Source: Chrysomallon squamiferum
Taxonomy: Eukaryota > Mollusca > Gastropoda > Neomphalida > Peltospiridae
DNA length: 27,500 bases
Reading direction: 5' to 3'
NCBI GenBank assembly: GCA_012295275.1
Contig: CM022667.1
Span: 19,600,910 to 19,628,409 of the forward strand
Part shown: piece after piece, positions 1 to 12,498 of the stretch
How the letters are laid out: every line of letters begins with the position of its first letter
Position numbering within the stretch: position 1 is the stretch's first letter
Program-made: the position numbers and the translations under genes
The notes under the pieces: generated by a model
Database searches by the model: none
Told to the model about the DNA's origin: nothing
What the model saw: only the letters and a program-made list of their open reading frames with translations

Positions 1-606
1 AAATTTTCTGTTATATTTAGATATCATTAATTTATCTGTTGTACGTTCGACACAGATTACACGAATATTTTTTTTTTTACATTTTCGATTAAATCCCAAA
101 TTCCGATTTCCTCAAAGAACTCGATATTTTGTTATCTGTTTAAAACAATTAACTCCTCTGAATCCGGATTTCATTTCACCTAAATTTAATTAAAAGATAA
201 ATTTACAAATCTTCCATTTCTATGTAATGTTATTAGTTTTATTACTTAAATCGACATAAACTGAAACAGTCCATCTAAAACGATTACATTCATTTATTAC
301 ATACAGCTTAGTTTTAAACGAGAATTTAATTAATATAATTACTTAACGAGTTAGTTTTTTTTTTTTTTTTTTCCAGTATTACTTCTAATCTTATCACTTC
401 GGGTTATTTCAGGTAAGCCGCGATAGTGTTTTCTATACGCAGTATTTACAGTACGTTACAGTCGTAATATGTAGAGAGTGAGATACGTAATTTTACCTCA
501 CCCCCTCGCCAGTGTAATCTGATACACGTACGTTAGATAACAGATCTGCTGATGTTAGCGGTAAAAACACAGAGGAAGACAGGTTCAAACTGAAAATCAG
601 AGAGCG

Positions 607-628
607 AAAAAAAAAAAAAAAAAAAAAA
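607..628. repeat. Poly-A tract
   Basis: A run of 22 A. No retroposon body or target-site duplication is recognisable next to it. Confidence 0.9.
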
Positions 629-1127
629 TAACGTTAAAGACTTTTACAGATTGCACTGTATTGAGATTTAGAGACCAGCAATAGTAAAAAATGTTGTTTT
701 TGTTTTTTGTTTTTTAACTGGCGGTAGTGATTTGTGTGTGTGCGTATGTGCGTGCGTGCGTTTTGAACATATACAAATTTGTTTCTCTGTTATAATATTT
801 CTGTGTTGTTGTTTCAACGGCATTCTTGAGTTTTAAAATTCCTCATTCACCAGTCACGTGATTTCAAGCTGCCATTTTTATTACGTGTCAAATAAAATGT
901 GAAAGGTTATCAAGATAAAACAGACAAAGAATGAAACTGGGTGAATCATGGTTATATGAACAGGAAAACACAGTACAAGTGCAATGCAAAAGATTATTAT
1001 TGACATAGAAGTTTAATTTAGACAATAATCATAATCTGTTTTAATAGTACAAATACAAATCAATCAAACATATAAATATGCTTGTACGTATATATACAGT
1101 AGGTTAGGTGTCAAACAAACAAAGCTT

Positions 1128-1129
<2 letters not shown>

Positions 1130-1161
<32 letters not shown>

Positions 1162-1320
1162 CAATAACAACAAGAGTATCAGAAACAATAAACACAACGA
1201 CAGCAACAAACAGCAGCAGCAGCAGCAACAACAACTGGATCAATAAAAAAACGACAGCAACAACAGCAACAACAGCAACAACAGCAGCACTAACAACAGC
1301 AACAACAACAATAATAACAG
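1130..1320. repeat. ATA microsatellite followed by CAA/CAG-rich tract
   Basis: About nine TAA units (to roughly 1156) run into an imperfect CAA/CAG trinucleotide tract. The minus strand reads open through it as a valine/isoleucine/leucine-rich low-complexity frame, which is a by-product of the repeat and not a gene. Confidence 0.9.
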
Positions 1321-1935
1321 AAGGGAGAAAGGAGACTGTACTGTATAGGCTGCAGTCATCTATTAACAAGAAAGAGACGTGTTATACGTACAGTCGGCTC
1401 ATACAAACATAAAAACGGATACAATGCCCTACAGCAAAGAAATCGTTGAGCTGTAGGTGAACTGGGTTTAGTAGAGCAGTGGGTGCGCCGATCAGTATTG
1501 ATCCCGTGTAATAACAGGGCGAAGGATTACTGAGCACTTAAAAATATCATTAGGTTTTGTCCATCTGTTTCAACTCGCTCATTTCCCGTTCCAAATTTTG
1601 TTTTAGCTCTCTTCTTACAAACAAAAGGAAAAATGTTGTTAATTGTGTTATATATATATTTAGTATGTGCATGTAGTATGTGTATGTGTTGTGGTTATGG
1701 CTGAGTGCGTACGTGTATGCTTATGTATTTGTGTGTATTTGTCTGTGACATTAAGGACAAAGTATAATAGCTGTTTGGGTTATTATAAATTGTATAATTC
1801 ACTCGGTATAAACACATTAAAAAATTTTGAAATATGCACTAGCTGTTAGTTGGTAATTATAAATATTTTTTGTATTATTTGTTGCTTTTCATCTGGCAAT
1901 ATTAAACGTACAAGAAAAAGACTGCACTGAAATTA

Positions 1936-1943
1936 TGACGTCA
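1936..1943. promoter_or_regulatory. Perfect CRE palindrome (possible CREB/ATF site)
   Basis: The eight bases TGACGTCA match the full cAMP-response element. It lies 2.8 kb upstream of the start codon. Related one-mismatch sites occur at 2177-2184, 2961-2968 and 4388-4395. Function is inferred only from the motif; an eight-base match can arise by chance. Confidence 0.3.
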
Positions 1944-3165
1944 CATATAAACCATGAAAATTTTGACAGTTTTATATTAATCATGTCTAATTTAATTTGA
2001 ATATTGTTTGCATACATATTTACATATAAATTCCTTTCAAAGTTATTTTGACTTCACTTACATTAAAATAGATAATCTTTTTTTTTTTACATCTTCGGGT
2101 CATGTACACCATTGTTACACATTTTGTTTAATGCCGTGCCGGTTTCCAAGCAACGTTCAGGTCATCATAATAACAGTTACGTCAGCGTTTGTTTGAATTT
2201 ACGCAAACACTACCATTGTATTTTACATGATATTATCCAGCAAAATAGGTTTTCTGTCCGAGAAAATAACTAAAAACAAAAATGTTTAGGGTTTCTTTTT
2301 GTGCGTTTTATTTATTTATTTATTTTTGGTTGGTGTTTTGTTTTTTTTTTTTTAGGGGGAGGTTTTCCAGAGAAGTTTGATTTTGTGGATGAAAGAAAAG
2401 TGGGAAAATAATTAAATTTGTTATAAATAAAGATACCATTACTTGATAAATATATCTTGTTAGACAGGCATTTTGTTTTAATGAAAACATTTAGACGTCT
2501 TATAACTCTTTACAGTGTTACTTTTCAAATTAACTAGAATTAAATTATATACTTTAATTTTAAAATAACCGTAAATAAATTATATTTTTTTCATAGAAAT
2601 GAAGAAGGAAAATTATTTCGAAAAAAGTTGTGATCTATGTTTTATATATATATATATTATTTTTGTCCAGTGTTTTTTTTTTTTTTTTTAATTACTTATT
2701 TATTTATTTTATGTTTCTTTACCCCCTTTTACCGATTTTCTTTTATTTATTTTTCTTTTCTTTTCTTTTTATGTTGTTTTGTTTAGTTTTTTCTATAACT
2801 TATCTTCTCTGCATTTTCTTTTTTCCTTTTCTTCTTTATCGCTTTGTTTCGAAAGTTTTCGAATTTGTAATTAAAAAGCTTTAGATGTTTTGTTAGTAAA
2901 GTTAAAATGACAAAGGTCAGAACGTGTTTACAGCGTGATTACAACAGCTCCCAACTGACACGACGTCACGACGTAGTCACGGAGGAATTCACGGTGATGT
3001 CGTCTGCTTTAAAATATCCACAAGACACTACCGGGTTCAGGATGGAAGACACGAACCAACTTCTGTTTGCCAATCAATATATATATATATTTATATATAT
3101 ACTTTGCAATAATTATCTCTCAAACACGAGAGCATGGGTTATTCTTGTCGATTAGCAGTAAGGTG

Positions 3166-3166
<1 letters not shown>

Positions 3167-3241
<75 letters not shown>
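3167..3241. repeat. AT dinucleotide microsatellite
   Basis: About 37 TA units with a single C interruption near 3227. A shorter TA tract lies about 70 bases before it. Confidence 0.95.
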
Positions 3242-3660
3242 GACCTTCCCTAGGTCTGGAAAGCAAAACTATGACCGTTGATAAACGATTCGATGAGAAT
3301 TGGCTGAAGTGACCAACAGACCATTCGAAGAGCCGAGGATCTAATCTGGGTCCAGTCACATCTCATAATAATTCTGATGATGATAATGATTATGATGATT
3401 ACTATTACTATTATTATTATTATTGTTATTGTTATTATTACAAACAGATATAAATAACGGTTTAAAAATAGTATTTATAACTCTGACAGTATTTAAATAT
3501 ATTTAAATGGTAGGCAAAATTATAACAAACGAACAAAAACAACAACAACAAAAGATGACTAACAACAACATTACCGATCTACGCAGTAATCCGTTTAGAC
3601 GAGGTGAGAGGAAACTTCAGTATGAAACTGATGGACTGAAGTCACTTCAAAAGTTGAATT

Positions 3661-3661
<1 letters not shown>

Positions 3662-3725
<64 letters not shown>
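3662..3725. repeat. TAA trinucleotide microsatellite
   Basis: About 21 perfect TAA units. Confidence 0.95.
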
Positions 3726-3727
<2 letters not shown>

Positions 3728-3782
3728 GAAACATTTCAAACTCTCGAACCTGTAAAGTATGTCACAATAATATTTGTAATTC

Positions 3783-3810
3783 AAAAAAAAAAAAAAAAAA
3801 AAAAAAAAAA
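3783..3810. repeat. Poly-A tract
   Basis: A run of 28 A. No associated retroposon could be recognised. Confidence 0.9.
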
Positions 3811-4749
3811 GCGCGTATTTTAGTGCTGAATCATAAGGAGGCCTCTTGATAAGAGTTCTAATTATAGACAGTGATTTCTACAGGTGCGAAAATCACTCGT
3901 AATTAACTGATTTTGAAATTTGTTATTTCGCGTTAAATTTCGTGAGTGAAACTTATGTAATTAACGACAGATAATTATAGCTGTAGGTAACACAATGACT
4001 ACGAAAGATTGTCAACTCTCAGGTATGTCAGTGAAAGGTGTGCATGACATCACACTCCCACGCCCGCATTGGTCAACCCAAGAATTTACAACCGCTGTTG
4101 ATATTGATGGCAGCACTCCTGTATGCAAAAAAAAATCGCTAGCATATTTTCAGAGAAATATCTGTAAACATCAACGTTAAACACACATTTACAGTTTGTG
4201 TTTCCAGTATTTATATAAGCAAACGAATAGCAAAATTACAGTTACAGTGTAAACAAAACAGCGACAATATCAATAAACTCAGTGCCGACAGAGCGGGAGG
4301 TGAACAGAATAGCCGTTGTATCTGTCCAAGGCTTTTTGAACGGGAAATGGGGTTGGTTTCAGAAGGTTTGTACTAAAACGGGTAACATGACGTAAATCAT
4401 TCAAGTGATTGTTTGAGGGAAACGAAATACATTTGTGTTGTCTTTTCTAATTGGATTAAATCTGGTGGAATTTATATTCAGTTTTTTCATTCGACACCTG
4501 GGGATCTGAGTTCCATTAAACCGATCGGATCTTTGTTGTCAAAAAATTGCCACCGTTTGGACGTATTGTATAGGAACGTGAAGGGATATACGAAGTGCAA
4601 GTACGCCTTCTGTGTTGTGAATATGTAAAGGAGGAGGGTATTTATATTCATATTGTAGGTACCATTTATTCGTTGTTAAAATATCTCTGTATTTAGAGCA
4701 GCATTTCCCGGCCCCAGAAGCCAAAGAGTAGCCTAAGCTTCCTTACTTC

Positions 4750-4761
4750 CAAGATGGCGGC
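4750..4761 (+). promoter_or_regulatory. TISU / YY1-type element containing the start codon
   Basis: The twelve bases CAAGATGGCGGC match the published TISU consensus SAASATGGCGGC at every position, with the cadherin start codon as its ATG. The same string is a strong YY1/Pho binding motif. In vertebrates such elements lie just downstream of the transcription start and allow initiation on very short 5' leaders. If that holds here, the leader would begin within a few tens of bases upstream, in the pyrimidine-rich stretch before 4750. The match is seen; the function is inferred. Confidence 0.55.
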
Positions 4762-5198
4762 CCCCATGAAGACGATTATCATTATATTCGTTTTGACTTT
4801 TCTGTTACATTCCGACTTTGTTTGTGTTCAGTCGACACGTTTGAGGGACCAGGGATTTGTCGTTGTCCATGACGATTCCTTTGCAGACTTTAGCCCATTC
4901 AGTTACCGACACATCAGGTCATTAGGATTCCACAGTCCGAAATCCAGACAGAAACGAGAAACATTTTCTACTGCTGCGGTACAGATAACAGTTCCTGAAA
5001 ACAAGACAGACCCCCTGTACCAGTTCACAGACACCAGCCGCGCCTACACCCTAGTCAGTGTTTCTGTCCCCAGTGTGATAGAACTGAGCGGCTATGCGCT
5101 AAACGCCAACAGATCGACGCCCAAGAGGGGACTGGATTACGAAGATCCCAAGCAGAGGACGATCACAGTTGTTGTGAACGGAACTAAAAACTTTGATG
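4754..5198 (+). CDS. Exon 1: signal peptide, propeptide, most of EC1
   Basis: Residues 1-148 plus one base of the next codon. The frame opens with a hydrophobic signal core (IIIIFVLTFLL) ending near VQS at about residue 26. A short propeptide follows, with RQKR at 65-68 as a furin site, then the first strands of EC1 (VQITVPEN). The ATG at 4754 is chosen because it lies in a strong AAGATGG context; an in-frame Met5 would also leave a working signal peptide. Donor GATG/gtgagt. Confidence 0.92.
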
Positions 5199-8100
5199 GT
5201 GAGTTGTAACTGAAAATTAGAAACCTGCTGATTTATAAATATTTAAAAAAAAAAAATTTTTTTTTTTGGTGAAAATATTCAATTAAAACGCACTAACATA
5301 TTTTATTAATTTAATTTTTACGCTTGTTAGTATTTAAAGGAAAAGCAAAAATGTTGGCTTTCAGATACAATTAAATGAATTATTTTATTATTGACATAAA
5401 ATGATAATGTAATATTTTTTTCATTCATTTTCTTTATACTGATTTGATTTGTTTTTATTACAATTAATAAATCAAAATGTTTAAAAAAAAGAAAAAAAAA
5501 GAAGAAAAAAATTAAATCCCTTAATTCAAAATGTGTATTTGTGAATAAAATGTAAGCACTGTGGTTCTGAAAATAGGTTTATTATCATCTTTATCACTCT
5601 GAGGATTTTTTTCTGTCTGCCTCCAGTTCCAGCCAGTGACTTGGTTAGTAATCAATGTTTTTTTGTGTGTGTTTTTTTCTTCTCTAAGCTGGAAGCTCTT
5701 ACTATTTGCTCCTGAAGATTAAGAGTTTCAGTTTACTTTTGTATTTCAACAAAATACTGGGGTTTTTTCACATCTGATAATTAACTGTTAAATATATAAG
5801 ATCAAAATTGACTTCATAAATTAGGTCCCAGATATAATTATGACATTGGTAATAAGTAAAATTATAATAAAATTATAATAAAATTGATAAAATGTGGCTT
5901 AGTGATGTCAATGCAGGTTCAATTAATGTTTTTCTTCTTTCTGGAAAGAAGAAAGTTTCCAGTGTTTAATATAGTGAAATGAAAGTTATACTGATAGGTG
6001 TGTTTGTACATTAATTCAGTAATGTTTATTTTTTGTTTTTTTTTGTTTTTTGGTTGGACTGCTGATGCTTGTCACTGACTGAAATTTTAAATGATTGTTA
6101 CTTGATGTATCACTACATTATTAAGTCTTTAAGACTCATGAACTGAAAATACCAGACTCCTGTAGCTTTCTAGTAAACATTTTATAACTTTAAACTTTAA
6201 ACTCAGATTAATTTGTGAAAGTGTAACTCAGAATTCAGGAAGATGATAATTTTCAACTTTCAGTTTGGTTTTCTTATTAATTTTAAAAACAGTTTTCAAC
6301 TTTCAGTTTGATTTTCTTATTAATTTTAAAGTTTTTCCATTTACTGAAAGTCAAATCTCTTTTGTATTGTGATACATTGATTTTTTAAATAGTTAAAATT
6401 AAAACTAATGTTATAATCTATGACACAGCTACATTTTTTTTGTTATATTAAATTGTATTACAATGGTTTGCTGTTTTCCAAAACTTAGGAATTTTTTTTT
6501 TTTTAACCAGTGTGTTACATTAACATCTTACTTTGAAATCTGGTTGTAATGTTGGCGGGTTGAGATTTAGTCAATAATGTACACATTTTTTTACTTCATC
6601 TGTGTTCTAGAAATCAGGGGACAGAAAAAAATTTCCTACAATTTATTGGAAAACCTTAGTAAAATGACGCACTGAAATGAAAGGAAGTGTATTTGTATTT
6701 TTATTTATTTATTTAGTATTATTGTTTTTTATTGGTTGGTGTGTATTGTTCATCATAATCAAAGATTGTTCTTTAAACTGCATAATGTTAGTGTGAACAA
6801 CGGAACAAATATTATTTAAGTAGCCAATACAGTCATATGTAACCACACAAGCAGATACTGAAGCTGCTTCATTTCAGACAATTATTAAAACAATACTGTC
6901 ATTCACTTAGTTTTAATTGTGAACGTTAGGAATACAGAAAAGCATAGTTACAAAGACGCTATAGTTAATTATAACACAAATACACAAAGTACAATACACT
7001 TTTCTCTTTTGAAGAGACAAATTCTAGTGTAGAGGTGTTAGAGTAAACATGACTTGAAAGTGTTTTCCTGGTTTTAACCTTTTTGTGTGTAGTGACTGGA
7101 CACTGAATACTGTTACACTACTTATCAACAAGTCAACTGTCTTAATTAAATATATTCAACTATATTTTGAAATTATCACAAGCACAGATACTTTATTTGT
7201 GCAAATTCTATATATGACCAACACTGTTTTATTTTAAAATAAATGCAGCAAATTAACTTTATAATGATTTTTAAATTCTTGTTTATATTGGTTATCATGC
7301 TTTGTTTGGTTTTTTGTCCAATAATGTTAGTGAACTGTGCTGCACATGTGTTAGAAATCAAGTTACATTGATATTTTATTACCACGAGTTATTTTAATAC
7401 ATTAATTTGTATCGTTGTATTATCATAGTACCACATTTTATATTAAATGTTTTACACTGGCACTGAAATAACTGAGTACCCTGTGTAATATATTTGATAG
7501 TAATAATTTCGAAAACGTTATTTTATTATCATTAAACATCTTTTCTAACACCATCTCTCTGGAATAGAGACACATTTCTCATACTAAGAACAAGAGGTTT
7601 ACAGCAAGTTTATTGTTTTAATCTGACACACAAGTTATCAGTAATCTTTCTCCAGACAAATGAACTGGTTCTGTCTCTCTCTCTCTCCTGCAGCATCTCT
7701 TATTCCTGACCTTGACTTTTTTCCCCGTCTATTTAAACTGATGACAGTCCTTGTGGACGGCTAACACTGGGAACCGTTTCTCTGCAGCTCATTGATCTGC
7801 ACATCGGCTCAGACGCTGCGTTTTCCTCACTGTGAACATTCACCGAGATCAATACCCACGACGATGCTGTTTCTTCTTGAACCATTCCCGCACGCTCGCT
7901 CGCTTGTTTCCCCCTTCGCTTTCCAAGTGGAGTGGTACCACATTCCCTTTGTGCTGGAATTTTCTCTAATTCTAAAACATTTTTTTAAATCTGTCACATC
8001 AGTTCCAAACAGACACCAGCGACAAAGAAAGCTGTAATTAAATTCTTTTCTTTTGCTTCCAGTTTTCTTTTCTGTTTTTTTCACTTGTTGTTCCTGAGCA

Positions 8101-11100
8101 GCAACGATGTTCATTTTTTCATGCACTGATTCAGTTTTTCGACACGCACAGTTTTCAAGAAATGCACTTTTCTTAATTTTATTTGCAGAAGCTAAAAAGG
8201 AGGGAGTATTACTGAGGGGGAAATCAAATTATTTTTTTTCCCTCCCATTAAAATGCTTTCGCTGACTGGTTAGCAAAGTTTGTTGTGTTCCTAGTCCATT
8301 TGGGTTCTCTTTGTTCACTTAGTTAAATGTGTAAAAAGTCACTTGAATGGTTATAATTAGAAACTCGTTAAATCTGATTTCAAAACATTTTTTTTTTTTT
8401 TTCTCCACCTTGACAAGAACAGAAAGAAAGATTACAGTTCGTTTTAGACAGTGTATTGGTTAAAGACCAGTTAAAAACCTCATTGCTGTACATCTGACTA
8501 TGACTGGCTAAGTTTCTCTGTGTACAACAGTCAGGAAAATCATATACCAGAGATTTTTCTAAAACATACACAGGACTTGGCCTAGACCAAGAATCATTCA
8601 CTGCAGTTCTGTTGTTTTCTGTTCTGATAACCTTTCACATTTTCTGGGCAATGTAAAATAACTGACAGCTTGGGGGTGATGTCACTGAGGAACAGTTCGC
8701 AAATGTTGTGATTATTTTGAAAATTGTTATAGTTACATGTCCACGACAGGCATGTTTGGACTGTAGTGAGGTATCTGTAAATGACATTTTTGTTTTGATA
8801 ATTAATGGTCCTGTCATTACACTCTTGTTCCTCTGTTTACACATTTCACAATTTGTGTTTATATTAAGTGTATCCAGATGCCCCCATGGCACAAGGGTCA
8901 CTCCCCCCTCCCCAAACAATGGGCTGTTGATGGAGAGAAAACATTTTATGGCTGTCAGTTGGATTAATTTAAAATGGTTACACAGAAGAGGATCTGTTGC
9001 TTTCACAAGGGGGGGGGGTGCAAAAAGGGGAGGGCCTGATTTACTTTGTTGTTGCTGTTTAAGAAAGTGATTGTTCATTTGTAACTGAAAGACAAAAAAA
9101 ATTAGTATTTTAAAACAGTTGTCATCTTGAAACTGCTGTCAACAAACTAATCGTTAAAATCTGCTACAGTTCGCACAGCAGGTGAAATTTGAATTATTAT
9201 TAAAATATTAAAATTCATTTCTCTTTGTGTCACTCTTTCTCTCTTTCTCTATTCCCTGTTATCCAAGTATGTGAAGTTACACATCCCCCTCTGTGTTCTG
9301 ACTTCCTGCCTTTCTCTGTTTCTTTATTCTGCTTTGGTCTTTTTCTTCCTCTCTTCCTCTCTCTGACAACACTTGCAAACACAATTACACACAGTAACTG
9401 AGGGATTCTGTGGATTAGAGATTTTCTCATTGATTGATAGAAAGCCTCACCCTTTGGCTGTGATCGCTTGTATTGACTGCTCTGCCCCTTGTAGCAGCAA
9501 ATCCACTGTTCTTGTTCTCAGTGTTCCTGCAGATTTGATTTCAGTTGTACATTAAGACATTTTGTATTTTTTAAAACCATTTTGTATTGTAAATCTTAAA
9601 AAAAAGAAGTGATTTTTTTAAAAATGTTTTAGATTATATATCAGATCACAATGATTACTAAATATTTAAAAACAGAAAATTATATTAATTACTGTACATT
9701 GCATACAAAACTATTGCATACTGTTCAATACATTATGTATATTACAGTGTTGTGTTTTATACAATACTAAAGTATCTGCTACTGGAAGATTTTAGTGGCT
9801 ATGTCTTTTTACTGTGAGAATAATTTGCATTCATTTCCTTTGTGTTTGTTCACTGAAGCATGTCATACAAATTAAATTAACCAATCAGGTTAAAGTAGTT
9901 TTTAACAGGTCATTTGAGGCTGTTTTATTTTCTTTTATTGCCTTTTTTTTATTTTTTTTTATTTTTTTTTTTTATTTTTTTTAGGTTGGCATCAAGAATT
10001 TGTTTACTGTGAATGAAAATATTCTCATTTATTTTATAATTTGTATTTTATTATTATGTTCCTGTTGCTATTGTTATTATTATTATTAAACATATTATAA
10101 TCAGACTTACTAATCAAGCCCTTTTTTATTTAATTTTAAAATTAGCCTTTTTTTTTCTTTTTTTTTATTTTGTTACAACATCATGTGTTGGAAAATGATG
10201 CTTAATTCATAATTTAATCACACAAAAATCACAACTGACACCGAACCTGATTTTATTTATCACTTGAAAACATTTGTTTAAATTGGTAGACTTTTTTTTC
10301 TGCTGTAATGTCAGATCCAGTTAAGTTTGTTGTGAATATTTGTATAAGTAATAACAAGTTAACTAATTACATTTCTATTTTAACATTAGGTTTTTTATTT
10401 AATAGATATTTACTGCTTTTTTTTATTATTTAGATTTAAATTTTTATTTTTTTATGTTTTAGTATTATTATTTTGTTAATGTAAATTTTTTATTTTATTT
10501 TTTTTTTTTTTGGAGGGCTATTTTTTTTTTTTTTTTTTTTTTTAATTTTTTTTTTTTTTTTTAATTGTTTCCTTTTCATATAATAAAAAATTTATTTGTA
10601 AAGTAGTGTATGTAATATATCAGGTGTATTGTTTATTACCTGGCTATATAATCTTCTGTATTACCACTTCACTGAGGGATATTTATTTTATACTTTGACA
10701 GATGTCAAGCAAATTACAGTGACCATTACAGTGACCAATGTGAATGATGAAGACCCGGTGTTTAAAAACGAGCCACACCCTTTTCTGGCTACCGTCAGTG
10801 CCAACACGGCTGCCAACATCATCGTGTATGATGTTTTTGCAGAGGATCCTGATCCTGGATCTGACATCAGATATTCTTTAGAGTCAGGTGAGTTGACACT
10901 TTTATGTATAGAAATATTTTTTCTTATGCAGAAATTATTGTTTAAACAGGAAAGTTTACACAGTTTTATATAGAGATTACTGTTTACATCAGGTAAGTTT
11001 ACACAGTTTTATATAGAGATTACTGTTTACATCAGGTAAGTTTACACAGTTTTATTTAGAAATTACTGTTTACACAGTTTTATATAGAAATTACTGTTTA

Positions 11101-12443
11101 CATCATGTAACGTTTACAGTTTTATATAGAAATTACTGTTTACATCAGGTAAGTTTACACAGTTTTATTTAGAAATTACTGTTTACATCAGGTAAGTTTA
11201 CACAGTTTTATCTAGAAATTACTGTTTACATCAGGTAAGTTTACACAGTTTTATATAGAAATTGTTCACAATTTGGTGAGTTTACTTGTTTTTATATAGA
11301 ATTATTAACGGATGGACAATTTATTATAACTGGTGTTAAAATAATAATATATATTGTTAATAATAATATTTATATTTAATTGTTAATTGCACTGTTAATT
11401 TTTACTGTTATTAAAGCTATGCTTATTATTACTTATGATTTTTATATTATCAGTTATTTATATTTATTAATATTTGTGTTTATTTTAATATTTATATTCA
11501 TTAATGTAATTTGCAGAAGTTAATATAATTCATTTTATATTAATATTGTTTTGTTTTTATTGAAATTATTTGTTTTCATTAATATTATTTACTTTTATTA
11601 ATGTTGTTTGTTTTTATTTGTGTTATTAATTTTTATTAATATTATTTATTTTTATTTGTGTTATTAATTTTTATTAATATTTATTTTTATTAATGTTATT
11701 TATTTTTATTAATATTATTTATTTTTATTAATGTTATTTGCTTTTATTAATATTATTAATTTTTATTAAAATTATTTATTTTTATTAATGTTATTTATTT
11801 TTATTAATATTATTTATTTTTATTAATATTATTTACTTTTATTAATGTTATTTGCTTTTATTAATGTTATTTGTTATTATTAATATTATTTATTTTTATT
11901 TGTGTTATTAATTTTTATTAATGTTATTTGTTTTTATTTGTGTTATTAATTTTTATTAATATTATTAATTTTTTATTAGGTGGTGAAGGCAGATTTCGTC
12001 TGGAGACTAAAGACACTTATGACAATGATTTACAAAGAAATATAAAAATTGGACGCATCTTCACTGAAGGTCAAGGCCAGTTTGTTGATGGTAAAAGATA
12101 TGACCTTGTTGTAGTGGCCCAGGACACAACAGCCACCCCCCCTCAGCGAACACTGGCAACAGTGCAAGTCCTAGTAGGGGTCAGACCTCCTCAGTTCTAC
12201 AAGGAAGATTACCATGGTTACGTACTGGAAAACAATGGAATTGATCAGACGTAAGTGTATTAACACCATCACTGTTTGTTTAGAGAATCATTCTTCATTG
12301 TGTGTTTGTCTTCATTGGGTTGTGGTCCAGTTATTTGAAATGTGATGGCTTGTTGTTGTTTTTTGTTGTGTGTGTCTTCACCAGAGTCCAAATTGATACA
12401 TTTCCCATTCCAGTCAGTGTCCTGTAACTGGTTCATCAAGTGT

Positions 12444-12498
<55 letters not shown>

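Larger units (their letters stand above)
1..4749. other. Upstream non-coding region
   Basis: I recognise no gene here. The short open frames are low complexity or look random, and none shows a known domain or an exon-like splice context. The DNA is AT-rich with many simple repeats (listed separately). The part from about 2,900 to the start codon contains noticeably more CpG than the introns. A TATA-like stretch lies near 4209-4219, but it is 535 bases from the start codon and nothing ties it to this gene. The region probably contains the promoter and possibly distal regulatory DNA of the cadherin gene. Confidence 0.7.

Noticed and set aside
1127-1369. Minus-strand 80-residue open frame rich in V, I and L
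   Set aside because: It is a translation of the TAA and CAA/CAG simple repeats; no other gene-like property.
1380-1530. Higher-complexity stretch as a possible tRNA or SINE
   Set aside because: No cloverleaf or A/B-box pattern that I could support.
3783-3810. Poly-A tract as the tail of a processed pseudogene or SINE
   Set aside because: No body with pol III boxes, no coding match and no target-site duplication seen.
7792-8126. Frames on both strands in intron 1 as a nested gene
   Set aside because: No family recognised and no supporting start, splice or poly-A context; kept only as a possible regulatory island.
8635-9078. Overlapping frames of 147 (-) and 120 (+) residues in intron 1
   Set aside because: No recognisable domain, mutually antisense, and no splice sites that would fit the cadherin phase.
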